A DNA stretch of 64,000 bases from Rhodococcus oxybenzonivorans (GTDB lineage Bacteria; Actinomycetota; Actinomycetes; Mycobacteriales; Mycobacteriaceae). The notes below the pieces were generated by a model that worked only from the letters and a program-made list of their open reading frames with translations, was not told the DNA's origin and did no database searches. Positions 27,674 through 37,293 of the stretch are shown in pieces. Both the position numbers and the translations under genes were made by a program. The number at the start of each line of letters is the position of its first letter. The first letter of the stretch is position 1. The DNA is taken from assembly GCF_003130705.1 (NCBI RefSeq), contig NZ_CP021354.1, forward strand, positions 2,542,001 to 2,606,000. Direction: 5' to 3'.

Positions 27674-28747
27674 GTGAACGTGGCGCAAGGTCGGATCCTT
27701 CGGCGGGCAGGGTTGGCAGCATCTTTGGGCGTTGCTGCCTTGCTGCTGTCGGGTTGTTCAATCGACAACGAAGTGCTTCGTTTCGGGTGGCCTTCGGGCG
27801 TAACCCCGCAGGCAGAACGCATGCGTGAGCTCTGGACCTGGTCGGTCATCGCCGCCCTCGTCATGGGCATTCTGGTGTGGGGCCTCACCTTCTGGGCGGT
27901 GATCTTCCATCGTAAGAAGAAGGACTCTCCCGAGTTCCCTCGCCAGACTGCGTACAACGTGCCGCTCGAGTTGGCGTACACCGCCGTCCCGTTCGTCATC
28001 ATCGCCGTTCTGTTCTACTTCACGGTGGTCGTGCAGAACCACGTCCTCGACAAGGAGGACAACCCCAACGTCGTGGTCGACGTCACTGCCTTCCAGTGGA
28101 ACTGGAAGTTCGGTTACCGCTCCATCGACCTCGGTGACGGCCAGGCCAAGTACGACGGCATCGACCAGGAGGCCCAGGCGGCCGTCGAGGCAGGCGCGGC
28201 GTCCGGAACCGAGCACGGGGGCGAGGGCGGTCACGCGCAGCCCGGTGCAATCCACGGCAAGTCCCCACAGGACCTGTCCTACCTGCACTACGACAAGATC
28301 GAGACCATCGGCTCCAGCCAGGAGATCCCGATCCTCGTCTTGCCGACCGGTAAGCGGATCCAGTTCGAGCTCGCTTCCTCTGACGTCATCCACTCCTTCT
28401 GGGTGCCGGAGTTTCTCTTCAAGCGGGACGTCAACCCGAACCCCAAGGAGAACCAGTCCGACAACGTCTTCCAGATCAGTGAGATCGAGAAGGAAGGCGC
28501 CTTCGTGGGACGCTGCGCCGAGATGTGCGGAACGTTCCACGCGATGATGAACTTCGAGGTTCGCGCTGTGAGCCCGGACAAGTTCGCGCAGTACATCGAT
28601 CTGCGTAAGCCTGCCGACGAGGGTGGCCGGGCGCTGACCACGGCGGAGGCTCTCGAGGCTATCGGCGAGTCGCCTGTGGCGACCTCCACCTCACCGTTCA
28701 CCACCGATCGCGGCTACCAGCAGGCGAGCGGTGTCGAAGGTAACTGA
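27674..28747 (+). CDS. ctaC: Cytochrome c oxidase subunit II (aa3)
   Basis: A 357-residue lipoprotein subunit II of the aa3 oxidase. It has a lipobox (ALLLSGC) ending the signal sequence, two transmembrane helices (about 60-85 and 100-125) and a CuA domain with HSFWVPEFLFKRD and CAEMCGTFHAMM. It carries the actinobacterial insertion of about 60 polar residues between the strands (GQAKYDGIDQEAQ to SYLHYDK), seen in bc1-aa3 supercomplexes. In the supercomplex CuA takes electrons from the dihaem QcrC, as no separate soluble cytochrome c is made. GTG 27674 follows AGGAA; GTG 27680 is an alternative. ctaF follows after 41 bases. Confidence 0.95.
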   Translation: MNVAQGRILRRAGLAASLGVAALLLSGCSIDNEVLRFGWPSGVTPQAERMRELWTWSVIAALVMGILVWGLTFWAVIFHRKKKDSPEFPRQTAYNVPLELAYTAVPFVIIAVLFYFTVVVQNHVLDKEDNPNVVVDVTAFQWNWKFGYRSIDLGDGQAKYDGIDQEAQAAVEAGAASGTEHGGEGGHAQPGAIHGKSPQDLSYLHYDKIETIGSSQEIPILVLPTGKRIQFELASSDVIHSFWVPEFLFKRDVNPNPKENQSDNVFQISEIEKEGAFVGRCAEMCGTFHAMMNFEVRAVSPDKFAQYIDLRKPADEGGRALTTAEALEAIGESPVATSTSPFTTDRGYQQASGVEGN

Positions 28748-28788
28748 CCCCGCTGCTGATACCTCATTGACCAAGGACAAGTGCTGAT

Positions 28789-29205
28789 ATGAAGATCGAA
28801 GCCAAGCTCTTCGAGATCCTGACGGTATTCTTCATTCTCGTCGCGATCGTCTACGGCGTGTTCACCGCCGTCTCCCGGACCGGTATCGAGTGGGCGGGTC
28901 TGACCGGCATCTGCCTGTCGGCGGGCCTGACATTGATCATCGGTACCTACTTCCGGTTCGTCGCCCGCCGCCTCGACACCCGGCCCGAGGACTACGAGGA
29001 CGCAGAAATCGCCGACGGCGCCGGCGACCTCGGGTTCTTCAGCCCCGGAAGCTACTGGCCCATCCTGCTGGCCGGTGCAGCGGCCCTCGCCGGCCTCGCG
29101 CTGGCGTTCTTCCAGCCCTGGATGATCGTCGTTGCAGTTGTTGCCGTGTTGGCGGCAGCGGCAGGCCTGGTCTTCGAGTACCACGTCGGACCTGAAAAGC
29201 ACTGA
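28789..29205 (+). CDS. ctaF: Cytochrome c oxidase subunit IV (actinobacterial)
   Basis: A 138-residue integral membrane subunit of the actinobacterial aa3 oxidase (CtaF, Rv2199c type). Four hydrophobic helices are visible at about residues 8-28, 38-56, 88-106 and 108-128. The polar middle part ([18 protein letters not shown]) lies between helices two and three. It forms an operon with ctaC, as in mycobacteria and corynebacteria. It is followed by a strong hairpin and then the convergent TetR gene. Confidence 0.93.
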   Translation: MKIEAKLFEILTVFFILVAIVYGVFTAVSRTGIEWAGLTGICLSAGLTLIIGTYFRFVARRLDTRPEDYEDAEIADGAGDLGFFSPGSYWPILLAGAAALAGLALAFFQPWMIVVAVVAVLAAAAGLVFEYHVGPEKH

Positions 29206-29219
29206 GCATCAACACCCCA

Positions 29220-29261
29220 CGGCGGGGCGTCGGAATCCTTGGGGATTCCGACGCCCCGCCG
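29220..29261. terminator. Terminator between convergent ctaF and tetR genes
   Basis: A perfect 19-bp stem (29220-29238 with 29243-29261) with a TTGG loop lies between the two stops. Short GTTGTTG / CAACA flanks extend it. It probably ends transcription from both sides. Confidence 0.8.
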
Positions 29262-29275
29262 TTGTTGTCGCATCT

Positions 29276-29878
29276 CTAGCGGGAGGCCGTGACGGCCGCG
29301 CGCAGCAGTGCCTGTGACCGAGCCGACGCGAGGGTGAGCGCGTCCTCGAACACGTGAAGACCATGTGCCACCAGAGCCCCCTCGTGGAGCAGCATGAAGG
29401 TGCAGGCAAGTTCGTCGGCGTCTGACACCGCCGCGTCGGCGCATACCTGCGTGAACAGTGCGAGCATCCACCGCTTCTGATCGATGATGACGCGGTACGC
29501 CGGATGGGCTGGGTCGCTGATCTCGGCGTGCGCGTTCACCATGCTGCAGCCCTTTGTACTGTGCTGACCGGCCCAGTCGCGGGATGCGTCGAAGATAGCC
29601 TTCAGGCGTCCGTCCGGTGAGCTGCCCGCTGCGTCGAGATAGCCGGCAAGGAACAGTCGCCAGCGCTCGTCGCGGTCGGCGAGGTACTCGACCACGAGCT
29701 GTTCCTTGGACCCGAACCGGTCGTACAGCGTCTTCTTCGTGACGCCCGCCTCCGCAGCGATGAGATCGACCCCCACAGCGGAGATTCCGCGTTCGTAGAA
29801 CAAGCGGTCGGCTGCGGCCAGGGCACGTAGGGCCCCGGGGGTCAGCGTGACTCGTCTCGGTTCCGGCACTGTGCTCAT
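29276..29878 (-). CDS. TetR/AcrR-family repressor
   Basis: A 200-residue TetR-type regulator. The N-terminal helix-turn-helix is clear (RLFYERGISAVGVDLIAAEAGVTKKTLYDRFGSK). The variable C-terminal part, with CSMVNAHAEISDPAHPAYRV, resembles the QacR/YxaF-like subgroup that responds to small hydrophobic ligands. ATG 29878 is chosen because two operator-like palindromes begin nine bases upstream, and longer starts would read through them. It is divergent from a DMT-family exporter across 67 bases. The layout implies that it represses itself and the exporter. The ligand is unknown. Mycobacteria have mmpS3 near this position, so the pair looks like an accessory insertion. Confidence 0.88.
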   Translation of the reverse strand: MSTVPEPRRVTLTPGALRALAAADRLFYERGISAVGVDLIAAEAGVTKKTLYDRFGSKEQLVVEYLADRDERWRLFLAGYLDAAGSSPDGRLKAIFDASRDWAGQHSTKGCSMVNAHAEISDPAHPAYRVIIDQKRWMLALFTQVCADAAVSDADELACTFMLLHEGALVAHGLHVFEDALTLASARSQALLRAAVTASR

Positions 29879-29886
29879 GACAGAAG

Positions 29887-29929
29887 TATACAGATCGGTA
29901 TAGCGTGGGTTGCTACACAGATCTGTATA
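29887..29929. promoter_or_regulatory. Two TetR operators in the divergent promoter
   Basis: Site 1, 29887-29902, is TATACAGATCGGTATA. Site 2, 29914-29929, is TACACAGATCTGTATA with a perfect ACAGATCTGT core. They share the half-site TATACAGATC, are inverted relative to each other, and their centres are 27 bases apart. Confidence 0.75.
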
Positions 29930-29945
29930 CCCGGGGAGGTTCTTC

Positions 29946-30881
29946 GTGAATGTACTTCTCGCTGTGGCCTTCGTCGTGTGCTGGAGTTCGGGCTTCATCG
30001 GAGCGAAACTCGGTGCCGGCACCGCCGATCCCATCACCCTGCTCATGTGGCGGTTTCTGCCCCTCGCCGTGGTGCTTGTCCTCGGCACAATGCTCTTCGG
30101 ACTCCACCTCTGGAGTGGCATACGAATGCACACGGTGCGGCGCGAGATTGTCATCGGCGCCCTGTCGCAAACGGGCTACCTCCTCACCGTCTACCAGGCA
30201 ATCGGCTTGGGGGTCTCCAGTGGGACCACGGCGTTGATCGACGGTACTCAGCCTCTCGTCGTCGCCGTACTTGCCGGACCGCTGCTGAGGGAGTATGTCG
30301 GGCCGCGTCAATGGTGGGGTCTGGCGCTCGGTGTGGCCGGAGTCGTGACGGTCACCGTCGGCGATGCCGCGTCGTCCGGGGGAGTGGTGTGGTGGGCGTA
30401 TCTGGTGCCGTTCGCAGGGATGCTCTCACTGGTAGCCGCGACGTTCTTGGCGCGCCGCTCACCTCGGGACACCGATCCCACGGTGTCGCTGACGATCCAC
30501 TGTGTCACCAGCGCGGTGTTGTTCACCGCGATGGCCGGAGCGGGCGGAGATGTGACTCCACCGGCTGACGCCACATTCTGGCTTGCCGTGACCTGGTTGG
30601 TGGTTCTGTCCACCTTCGGCGGCTACGGCCTGTACTGGCTGGTGCTGCGACGCAATGGTGTCACCCGGGTCAATACGCTGATGTTTCTGATGGCACCCGT
30701 GACGGCGGTGTGGGGGGCCGTGGCCTTCGGTGAGCCCTTCGGAGCCCTCACCGCGACAGGCCTGCTGTTGAGTCTCGGTGCAGTGACAGTGGTGTTCCGT
30801 GCGCAGTCGCGAGAGGAGGGAGGAGACGTAGCTCGTCCTATAGAGGCAGGGCCCCGAACCACAAGTGGTTCGGGGCCCTGA
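29946..30881 (+). CDS. EamA/DMT-family transporter
   Basis: A 311-residue exporter-type membrane protein with about ten helices arranged as two EamA repeats. The first starts VNVLLAVAFVVCWSSGFIGAKL, and the second contains LVPFAGMLSLVAATFLARRS. Members export amino acids, metabolites or toxic compounds; the substrate here is unknown. GTG 29946 has GGGGAGG seven bases upstream, a strong site. Its control by the divergent TetR protein is suggested by the two operators in the gap. The C-terminal codons and stop lie inside the downstream terminator stem. Confidence 0.87.
   Translation: MNVLLAVAFVVCWSSGFIGAKLGAGTADPITLLMWRFLPLAVVLVLGTMLFGLHLWSGIRMHTVRREIVIGALSQTGYLLTVYQAIGLGVSSGTTALIDGTQPLVVAVLAGPLLREYVGPRQWWGLALGVAGVVTVTVGDAASSGGVVWWAYLVPFAGMLSLVAATFLARRSPRDTDPTVSLTIHCVTSAVLFTAMAGAGGDVTPPADATFWLAVTWLVVLSTFGGYGLYWLVLRRNGVTRVNTLMFLMAPVTAVWGAVAFGEPFGALTATGLLLSLGAVTVVFRAQSREEGGDVARPIEAGPRTTSGSGP
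30847..30880. terminator. Terminator hairpin overlapping the EamA stop codon
   Basis: A perfect 16-bp stem (30847-30862 with 30865-30880) with an AA loop includes the last codons and most of the TGA stop. It lies between the convergent EamA and qcrB genes. Confidence 0.75.
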
Positions 30882-30898
30882 TCAGTGCGGGGTCAGCC

Positions 30899-32560
30899 TC
30901 AGTGGGCCTCGCCGTTGCCGGAGCTTCCGTTGCCGTGCACCCGATTCTGCAGCTCGGTCAGCATGGTGAGCTGTTCGCGTTCACCATGATGCAGAGCGGC
31001 CTCGAGAGCTTCGCTCTCTTCGATCGGGTCAGCGGTGACAAGGCTGCCGGAGCCGGGCTTGCCTGCGGAGCCGAGCTTGTTCATCTTCTTCGGGATGGCC
31101 GCACCCTGGTACTCGAGCGGAATCGGGTGGCCATGGCCGTCGACCGGGCCGAGCGGCTGGTGGATCTCGATGTACTGACCATTGGGCATCCGCTTGATGA
31201 TGCCGGTCTCGATGCCGTGCTCGAGAACCTCACGGTCGCTGCGCTGCAGACCCAGGCAGAACCGGTACGCCACGAAGAACGCGAGGGGCGGCAGCAGCAC
31301 CATGCCGATACGGCCGATCCAGGTCATCGCGTTCAACGAAATGCTCAGGTGGTACGCGATGATGTCGTTGATGCAGGAGATCGTCAGAACGGCATAGAAC
31401 GTCAGTGCCATCGCGCCGATCGCCGTGCGGACCGGAACGTCCCGCGGACGCTGCAGCAGGTTGTGGTGAGCGTCGTCCTTGGTCAGACGCTTCTCGATCC
31501 ATGGGTAGGCGATGAGGACGGTGAAGACGAGCCCCATGATCAGCGCCACCGCGAACACGGCCGGGATGGTGTACCGGTCGAACAGGTAGATCTCCCACGC
31601 GGGCCACAGACGGGCCAGGCCGTCCGTCCACATCATGTAGATGTCGGGCTGCGACCCGGCGGACACCTGTGCCGGGTTGTATGGGCCGATGGTCCACACC
31701 GGGTTGATCTGCAGCACGCCGCCCATGACGGCGAGAACACCGAAGGTGATGGCGAAGAACGCACCCGACTTGACGGCGAAGACGGGGAGGATTCGGACGC
31801 CGACGACGTTCTGTTCCGTGCGGCCGGGGCCGGGGAACTGCGTGTGCTTCTGGTACCAGACGAGCGCGAGGTGACCGGCGATCAGCGCGAGGATGATGCC
31901 GGGGAAGAGCAGGACGTGCGCCACGTAGAGCCGGGGGATGATCAGGTCGCCGGGGAAGTCGCCGCCGAAGATCACCCAGTGCAGCCAAGTGCCGGCGATC
32001 GGGATGCTCAAGGTGATACCGGAGAACGCGGCACGCAGGCCCGTGCCCGACAGGAGGTCGTCGGGAATGGTGTAACCGAAGAAGCCCTCGAACATGGCCA
32101 AGATCAAGAGAAGGCAACCGATGACCCAGTTCGCTTCACGCGGACGCCGGAAGGCGCCGGTGAAGAAGATGCGCATCAGGTGCACCACGATGGATGCCGC
32201 GAACATCAACGCCGCCCAGTGGTGAATCTGCCGGACGAACAATCCGCCGCGCACCTCGAAGGAGATGTTCAGTGTGGTCTCGTATGCGCGAGACATGGTG
32301 ACGCCACGCAGAGGCTCGTACGCGCCGTTGTAGACCACGTGGGCCATCGACGGGTCGAAGAACAAGGTCAGGTAGACACCCGAGATCAGCAGAATGACGA
32401 AGCTGTACAGCGCGATCTCACCGAGCAGGAACGACCAGTGGGTGGGGAAGACCTTGTTGATCTGCCGCCGCATTCCGGCCGCAAGGTGGTAACGGGAGTC
32501 CATTGCCTCCGCCTGGCCGGCGGCCATGGCGTTCAGTTTGGACGGTTTGTTGTTGGTCAC
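30899..32560 (-). CDS. qcrB: Cytochrome bc1 complex cytochrome b subunit
   Basis: A 553-residue membrane subunit carrying haems b and the quinol sites. About eight helices are visible. Haem ligands fall in helices with [20 protein letters not shown] and around [25 protein letters not shown]. The quinol-oxidation PEWY-equivalent region is near the [18 protein letters not shown] segment. An extra C-terminal domain of about 120 residues is typical of actinobacterial QcrB. GTG 32560 overlaps the qcrA stop by four bases, which decides the start over ATG 32575. In mycobacteria this subunit is the target of telacebec (Q203). Confidence 0.95.
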   Translation of the reverse strand: MTNNKPSKLNAMAAGQAEAMDSRYHLAAGMRRQINKVFPTHWSFLLGEIALYSFVILLISGVYLTLFFDPSMAHVVYNGAYEPLRGVTMSRAYETTLNISFEVRGGLFVRQIHHWAALMFAASIVVHLMRIFFTGAFRRPREANWVIGCLLLILAMFEGFFGYTIPDDLLSGTGLRAAFSGITLSIPIAGTWLHWVIFGGDFPGDLIIPRLYVAHVLLFPGIILALIAGHLALVWYQKHTQFPGPGRTEQNVVGVRILPVFAVKSGAFFAITFGVLAVMGGVLQINPVWTIGPYNPAQVSAGSQPDIYMMWTDGLARLWPAWEIYLFDRYTIPAVFAVALIMGLVFTVLIAYPWIEKRLTKDDAHHNLLQRPRDVPVRTAIGAMALTFYAVLTISCINDIIAYHLSISLNAMTWIGRIGMVLLPPLAFFVAYRFCLGLQRSDREVLEHGIETGIIKRMPNGQYIEIHQPLGPVDGHGHPIPLEYQGAAIPKKMNKLGSAGKPGSGSLVTADPIEESEALEAALHHGEREQLTMLTELQNRVHGNGSSGNGEAH

Positions 32561-33699
32561 GGTCGACGCTCCCAAAATGCCGGGCCGAGAGCTTCGATGT
32601 AGTCACCGGTGGCGACCAGGAAACCCTCTTCGTTCACTGTAATAGGCAACTGCGGAAGTGCACGAGCAGCAGGACCGAAAATCGGCTTTCCGTAGGTCAG
32701 CGCGTCGAACTGCGACTGGTGGCACGGGCAGAGGATTCGGTTGGTCTGCTGTTCGTACAGCGACGTGGGGCAGCCGAGGTGGGTGCAGATCTTCGAGAAG
32801 GCGAAGTAGTCGCCGTAGTTGAAGCTCTCCTGGCCCTTACGCTTGGTGACCCTTTCGGTGTCTTCGGTGCGCAGACGGATGAGCATCGTCGCGTTGCGGA
32901 TGCCGCGCAGGCCTGCGAGCAGGGCGTCGTGGTCGCCGCGGTCGGACTCGCGGAAGGGGAAAACGGTTTCCATGGCACCGGCGTCGAGGTCTTCCGGACG
33001 GACGAGGACGACGTCCTCGGGTCGACCGGTGTCTCGGCGCAGGTAGATGGTCTCGCCGGCGTAGCGGGGCGTCCAGCCGGACACCCAGAGCGGCGAATCG
33101 TCACGCTGCGCCCACGGGTTCTTGACCAGGCCACCGAGCGGCATCAACGACATGATTCCGAGTGCGCCACCACCGAAGAGGAGGCTGCGCTTGATGAGCT
33201 TGCGGCGGCCGAGCGTCGAGGTGTCGAAGGAGTCTCCGAGTTCCGCGACGATGGTCCGGCGGTCCGTCTCGGACGATCCGCCGTCGTGGCGATCCTGAAC
33301 GGACAGCTCTTCCGGGATGAACTTCTTGGTGAACTGGACGGCGCCAACACCGAGGCCGAGGATGGCCAGACCCATGGTGAGACCGATCAGCGGGGTGTAC
33401 AGGCTGTACGCCGAGTAGTTCTCTTCACCGGCGCCGGCGTACTCCCACGGCCAGAACAGGTAGATCGCGATGAACGCCACGGCCGAGACGCCGGCGAGGG
33501 CGAACCAGAACGCCACGGAGCGTTCGGCACGCTTCTCGGCCTTGGTTCCTTCGACCGCCCAGCGGTTGCGGCGGAACGCGACATCGACCCCGTCGAGGTT
33601 GGTACCGAGTTCGACCAGCTCGTCGCGGCTCAGGTTCTCGAGTTCCGCGTCCGTGTATTTCTTTGGCGTAGCGCCGCCCGGTTGGCCAGCGTCGCTCAT
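32557..33699 (-). CDS. qcrA: Cytochrome bc1 complex Rieske iron-sulfur subunit
   Basis: A 380-residue Rieske protein with three N-terminal membrane helices (about 58-80, 97-122 and 165-185), a feature of actinobacterial bc1 complexes. The 2Fe-2S ligands are in CTHLGC and CPCHQSQFD in the C-terminal third. It passes electrons from quinol to the dihaem QcrC. ATG 33699 overlaps the qcrC stop by four bases (ATGA), which decides the start; an in-frame extension to 33756 is not needed. Its own stop overlaps the qcrB start, so qcrC, qcrA and qcrB are translationally coupled. Confidence 0.95.
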   Translation of the reverse strand: MSDAGQPGGATPKKYTDAELENLSRDELVELGTNLDGVDVAFRRNRWAVEGTKAEKRAERSVAFWFALAGVSAVAFIAIYLFWPWEYAGAGEENYSAYSLYTPLIGLTMGLAILGLGVGAVQFTKKFIPEELSVQDRHDGGSSETDRRTIVAELGDSFDTSTLGRRKLIKRSLLFGGGALGIMSLMPLGGLVKNPWAQRDDSPLWVSGWTPRYAGETIYLRRDTGRPEDVVLVRPEDLDAGAMETVFPFRESDRGDHDALLAGLRGIRNATMLIRLRTEDTERVTKRKGQESFNYGDYFAFSKICTHLGCPTSLYEQQTNRILCPCHQSQFDALTYGKPIFGPAARALPQLPITVNEEGFLVATGDYIEALGPAFWERRP

Positions 33700-34547
33700 G
33701 ACCTTGCTCCGATCCACAGTGCTGCACCGACGACAGCGATGATTCCGACGACCCACATGGCCAAGCCCTCGGATGCCGGACCTATGCCGCCGAGTCCGTA
33801 TCCACCGGGCTGCTTCGTCTCGCCCGACGACTTGATGTAGGCGATGATGTCCTTCTTCTCCTCGAGGGTCAGCTGACGGTCCGAGAACTTGGGCATGTTC
33901 TGCGGTCCGGTGACCATCGCGGTGTAGATCTGCTGCTCGTTGGCCGGGTCCAGGACGGGCGCGTACTTGCCGGAGGACAGTGCTCCGCCGCGACCGGTGA
34001 AGTTGTGGCAGGACGCGCAGTTGAGGCGGAAGAGTTCGCTTCCTCGTCCGATGTCGCCGCCGCGCAGCGAGGACTGGGCGATTTCGCCGTTCTCGTCGCG
34101 CACGACCGTGGGGCCGCCGCCGTTGGCCTGGATGTAGGCGCCGATGGCGTCCGTCTGCTCCGCGTCGAACTTGAGAGGCTTGCGCTCGATCTGCGCCTCG
34201 TTACGCGAGGCGGGCATGCGTCCCGACGACACCTGGAAGTAGACGGCGGCCTCACCGACACCGATCAGGCTGGGCCCGCGGTCCTGCACACCCTGAAGGT
34301 TCGCACCGTGGCAGGTGATGCACGACGTGTCGTACAACTGCTTGCCTTCGCGGATCAGTGCTGCCTGATCGTCGGTTGCGGTGGCCACCTGCGGGGTAGG
34401 CGTCAACGCGGACGCGAGGAAACCGGCGCTGACCAGTCCCATCATCAGGACCAGGGCGCCCGTGACGCGACGGCGTAGCTTGCGCTGGCGACGCGTCTTC
34501 GCGGCAGACGCCGTGGTATCGGATGCGGGCGGGGGGGATGAACTCAT
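33696..34547 (-). CDS. qcrC: Cytochrome bc1 complex dihaem cytochrome c subunit
   Basis: A 283-residue membrane-anchored dihaem cytochrome. It has an N-terminal membrane helix near 30-50 and a second helix near the C-terminus ([20 protein letters not shown]). The two haem-attachment motifs are CITCH and CASCH. The two-domain cytochrome c replaces both cytochrome c1 and a soluble cytochrome c, linking bc1 directly to the CuA site of CtaC. ATG 34547 has AAAGGG upstream. It lies 63 bases downstream of ctaE and heads the coupled qcrCAB set. Confidence 0.95.
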   Translation of the reverse strand: MSSSPPPASDTTASAAKTRRQRKLRRRVTGALVLMMGLVSAGFLASALTPTPQVATATDDQAALIREGKQLYDTSCITCHGANLQGVQDRGPSLIGVGEAAVYFQVSSGRMPASRNEAQIERKPLKFDAEQTDAIGAYIQANGGGPTVVRDENGEIAQSSLRGGDIGRGSELFRLNCASCHNFTGRGGALSSGKYAPVLDPANEQQIYTAMVTGPQNMPKFSDRQLTLEEKKDIIAYIKSSGETKQPGGYGLGGIGPASEGLAMWVVGIIAVVGAALWIGARS

Positions 34548-34610
34548 CTGTATCCCTTTGGTATGTCGGGACGGACTGGACGTCAGGGGGCTGCCTGGGC
34601 GTTCAGCTGA

Positions 34611-35222
34611 TCAACGGATGAAATAGATCGTGGCAAACAGGGCGATCCACACGATGTCGACGAAGTGCCAGTAGTACGAGACGACGATCGCGGCGGTGGC
34701 CTGAGCGGGCGTGAACTTGCTGACCTTGGTGCGGGCAATCAGGAAGACGAACGCGATGAGACCGCCGATGACGTGGAGACCGTGGAATCCCGTGGTCATG
34801 TAGAACACCGAGCCGTACACGCTGCTCGAGATGGACGTGCCGTGCTCGACGAGGTGCACGTACTCGTATGCCTGGCCGAGCACGAAGAACGTGCCCATGG
34901 CGAGGGTGAGCAGGTACCAGCGACGCAGACCGAAAACGTCACCGCGCTCGGCCGCGAACACGCCCATCTGGCACGTGAACGACGAGGCGATCAGCACGAG
35001 CGTCACCGGCACGGCGAGGAAGAGGTTCAGCTCGGTCGGCTCCGGCGGCCAGTTCCCATTCGCCTGTGCTCTGGCCACGAAATACATGGCGAAGAGCCCT
35101 GCGAAGAACATGAGCTCACTTGACAACCACACGATGGTGCCAACGCTGACCATGTTTGGTCGGTTCAGCGAGTGCACGCGTTGGGTGATTGCTGATCCTG
35201 AAGTCCCTACTGCGCTCGTCAC
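34611..35222 (-). CDS. ctaE: Cytochrome c oxidase subunit III (aa3)
   Basis: A 203-residue integral membrane subunit with five helices, beginning near [20 protein letters not shown]. The family motif [17 protein letters not shown] and the C-terminal [20 protein letters not shown] are clear. GTG 35222 is the proper start; longer in-frame starts up to 35828 read antisense to another gene. A CATACT sequence ends seven bases before the GTG, consistent with leaderless initiation. The order ctaE, qcrC, qcrA, qcrB is conserved across mycolic-acid actinobacteria. ctaC and ctaF lie 5 kb away, on the other side of the EamA insertion. Confidence 0.95.
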   Translation of the reverse strand: MTSAVGTSGSAITQRVHSLNRPNMVSVGTIVWLSSELMFFAGLFAMYFVARAQANGNWPPEPTELNLFLAVPVTLVLIASSFTCQMGVFAAERGDVFGLRRWYLLTLAMGTFFVLGQAYEYVHLVEHGTSISSSVYGSVFYMTTGFHGLHVIGGLIAFVFLIARTKVSKFTPAQATAAIVVSYYWHFVDIVWIALFATIYFIR

Positions 35223-35348
35223 AGACAGAAGTATGACGCTTCGTCGTAAGAGACGACTACCCGGGTCCACCCTCGGCGCGCCGACGCGTCCCGCTTGTCC
35301 GATTCTGCCTGCTGACACGCTGGTAGCGGGGCATGAAAGGGTGGAGGA

Positions 35349-35837
35349 ATGCGAACTCGTGACAACAGTACGGGGTGGTGGCGGAGACTGTTCGGCGGCG
35401 GCAGGTCGGCGCCTCCACTGGATCCGGACCGGGAAGATCTCGTCGTGGTCGCCTCCTGCTTCGACGACGTGGAGGCGTGCTCGACCACGCTCGAACGCGC
35501 GGCCTCGGAGACTCCGGTGTGGCGGGCCGGCGAGGAGGCCGTGCTGCGTCACCATTTGAGACTGCCGGCGACCTCGGTCGGCGAGGCGGAGTCCATTGCC
35601 GCGCAGGACGGATACCGGCCACGGCGCACCGGCGTCGCAGTTGCCGACGCCTCCGACGCCTCCGGGGCGGCAGAGGGGACCGCGGAGTTGGTGTTGCAAC
35701 GGGTCCAGGTGCTGGACGCGCTGCACTGTTCCCAGGAACGGTCGAGAATGGCCGGGCTGGCGCAGCGTCTCGGTGGGGACGTCGCGGGGTGGGACGCAAT
35801 GCAACCGGTGCGCGAGACGGATGCGCAAGGCAACTAG
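35349..35837 (+). CDS. Conserved hypothetical protein upstream of trpD
   Basis: A 162-residue soluble protein of unknown function. It opens with a basic, glycine-rich stretch ([14 protein letters not shown]). An alpha/beta segment ([25 protein letters not shown]) resembles a small ACT-like or ferredoxin-like fold, and the C-terminal half looks helical ([33 protein letters not shown]). ATG 35349 has GGTGGAGGA directly upstream. It is divergent from ctaE and 58 bases before trpD on the same strand, so it may be co-transcribed with trpD. I do not recognise a family. Confidence 0.65.
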   Translation: MRTRDNSTGWWRRLFGGGRSAPPLDPDREDLVVVASCFDDVEACSTTLERAASETPVWRAGEEAVLRHHLRLPATSVGEAESIAAQDGYRPRRTGVAVADASDASGAAEGTAELVLQRVQVLDALHCSQERSRMAGLAQRLGGDVAGWDAMQPVRETDAQGN

Positions 35838-35895
35838 GCTGCGGAGAGCGGATCACACGAGTACACATCGCTACGAGTTTCGAGGGGACACGACG

Positions 35896-36999
35896 ATGCA
35901 GAGCCCGATCGTGCAGGGCCCGGACGCCCAGGGGACGAACGACACGACCCCACCGGTCCGCACGTGGCCGTCGGTTCTCGGGGCGCTCACCGAAGGACGC
36001 GACCTGTCGGTGGAAGACGCGACGTGGGCGATGGACGAAATCATGTCCGACAATGCCACGTCCGCCCAGATCGCCGCGTTCGGTGTCGGCCTCAAGATGA
36101 AGGGTGTCGTTCCGGAAGAACTGCGCGGACTGGCCGACTCGATGCTGGGCCATGCGCGCAAGGTGCCGGTCGATGCCGATGTCGTGGACATCGTGGGTAC
36201 CGGTGGCGACCGGTCCAACACCGTCAACATCTCAACGATGGCGTCGATCGTGGTGGCGGCCAGCGGTATTCGGGTGGTGAAGCATGGAAACCGGGCCGCT
36301 TCCTCGAAAAGTGGCGGCGCCGACGTACTCGAAGCACTCGGTGTCCGGATCAACTTGGGGCCCGACGAGGTGGCACGCTCCTTGCGCGAGGCCGGTATCG
36401 GTTTCTGCTTCGCGCCGGTCTTCCATCCCGCCCTCCGGTTCGCGGCGGCGCCGCGTAAGGAAATCGGCATCCCGACGGTGTTCAATGTGCTGGGGCCTCT
36501 CACCAATCCGGCGCGGCCGCGCGCGGGACTCATCGGCTGCGCGTTCCTCGATCTGATCCCGGTTGTCGCTGGGGTGCTGGCGCAGCGCGGTAACTCCGCA
36601 CTCGTGGTGCGGGGGGATGACGGCCTCGACGAGCTGACGACGTCGAGCACGTCGACCGTGCATCTCGTGTCCGAGGGATCGGTGACGGTGCGTCAGCTCG
36701 ATCCTCGCGATCTCGGTATCGCCCGGGTGTCGCTGGACGAGCTGCGGGGCGGGGACGCCGAAGCGAACGCGCTGGTGGCACGGCGCCTCCTCGACGGCGA
36801 GGCCGGGCCGGTGCGTGACGCGGTGCTACTCAACGCTGCCGGCGCCATTGCGGCCTTCCGTGGTCTCGGCGACCGCCCGCTCGAAGAAATCTTGGCCGAG
36901 GGTATTACGACGGCAGCTCAGGCAATCGACAGTGGAGCGGCGGCGGCACTTCTGGCGAAGTGGGCCGCAGTCACCTCGGCGATGACGGCGACCAAGTAG
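35896..36999 (+). CDS. trpD: Anthranilate phosphoribosyltransferase
   Basis: A 367-residue enzyme that joins anthranilate to PRPP in tryptophan synthesis. The PRPP-binding [14 protein letters not shown] motif lies near residue 100. The segments [21 protein letters not shown] and [11 protein letters not shown] are also diagnostic. ATG 35896 follows GAGGGGACACGACG; a longer frame to 35596 overlaps the upstream hypothetical gene. The first 25 residues are a polar extension absent from the shortest homologues. As in M. tuberculosis (Rv2192c), it is not with the other trp genes. Confidence 0.96.
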   Translation: MQSPIVQGPDAQGTNDTTPPVRTWPSVLGALTEGRDLSVEDATWAMDEIMSDNATSAQIAAFGVGLKMKGVVPEELRGLADSMLGHARKVPVDADVVDIVGTGGDRSNTVNISTMASIVVAASGIRVVKHGNRAASSKSGGADVLEALGVRINLGPDEVARSLREAGIGFCFAPVFHPALRFAAAPRKEIGIPTVFNVLGPLTNPARPRAGLIGCAFLDLIPVVAGVLAQRGNSALVVRGDDGLDELTTSSTSTVHLVSEGSVTVRQLDPRDLGIARVSLDELRGGDAEANALVARRLLDGEAGPVRDAVLLNAAGAIAAFRGLGDRPLEEILAEGITTAAQAIDSGAAAALLAKWAAVTSAMTATK

Positions 37000-37017
37000 C
37001 GCGCCGCCCGGCGCCGG

Positions 37018-37293
37018 TCATTCGCCGATGGAGAATCCGGCCTCGACATCGGCGCTCGAATAGGACTGGAACGCGATGTGCGTTGCCGTCCTGGACACTC
37101 CGTCGACCTTGTTGATCCCCTCGGTGACCACTTCAGCGATCTTCGCGTGGTCCCGGACCCGCACGATCGCGATCAGGTCGATGTCGCCGGCGCAGGAGTA
37201 GACCTTGTCGACGCCGTCGATATCGGCGACGGCTTGCGCCGTTTCCGGGATGCGGCGAGCTTCGGCGTGGATCAGGACGATGGCGTTGATCAT
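37018..37293 (-). CDS. Stand-alone Lrp/AsnC ligand-binding (RAM) domain protein
   Basis: A 91-residue protein that is only the C-terminal effector domain of the Lrp/AsnC family; no DNA-binding helix-turn-helix is present. It runs from [21 protein letters not shown] through [15 protein letters not shown] to [13 protein letters not shown]. Such proteins can bind amino acids or modulate full-length Lrp regulators by mixed oligomerisation. ATG 37293 overlaps the stop of the upstream nuclease gene (ATGA). It also follows TAGGGT by seven bases, so it may be made both from the operon and from its own leaderless mRNA. It is convergent with trpD, 18 bases away. Confidence 0.85.
   Translation of the reverse strand: MINAIVLIHAEARRIPETAQAVADIDGVDKVYSCAGDIDLIAIVRVRDHAKIAEVVTEGINKVDGVSRTATHIAFQSYSSADVEAGFSIGE

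Noticed and set aside
30902..32602. A 566-codon open frame on the + strand
   Set aside because: It lies antisense to qcrB, whose haem and helix pattern is unmistakable. It is a GC-driven shadow.
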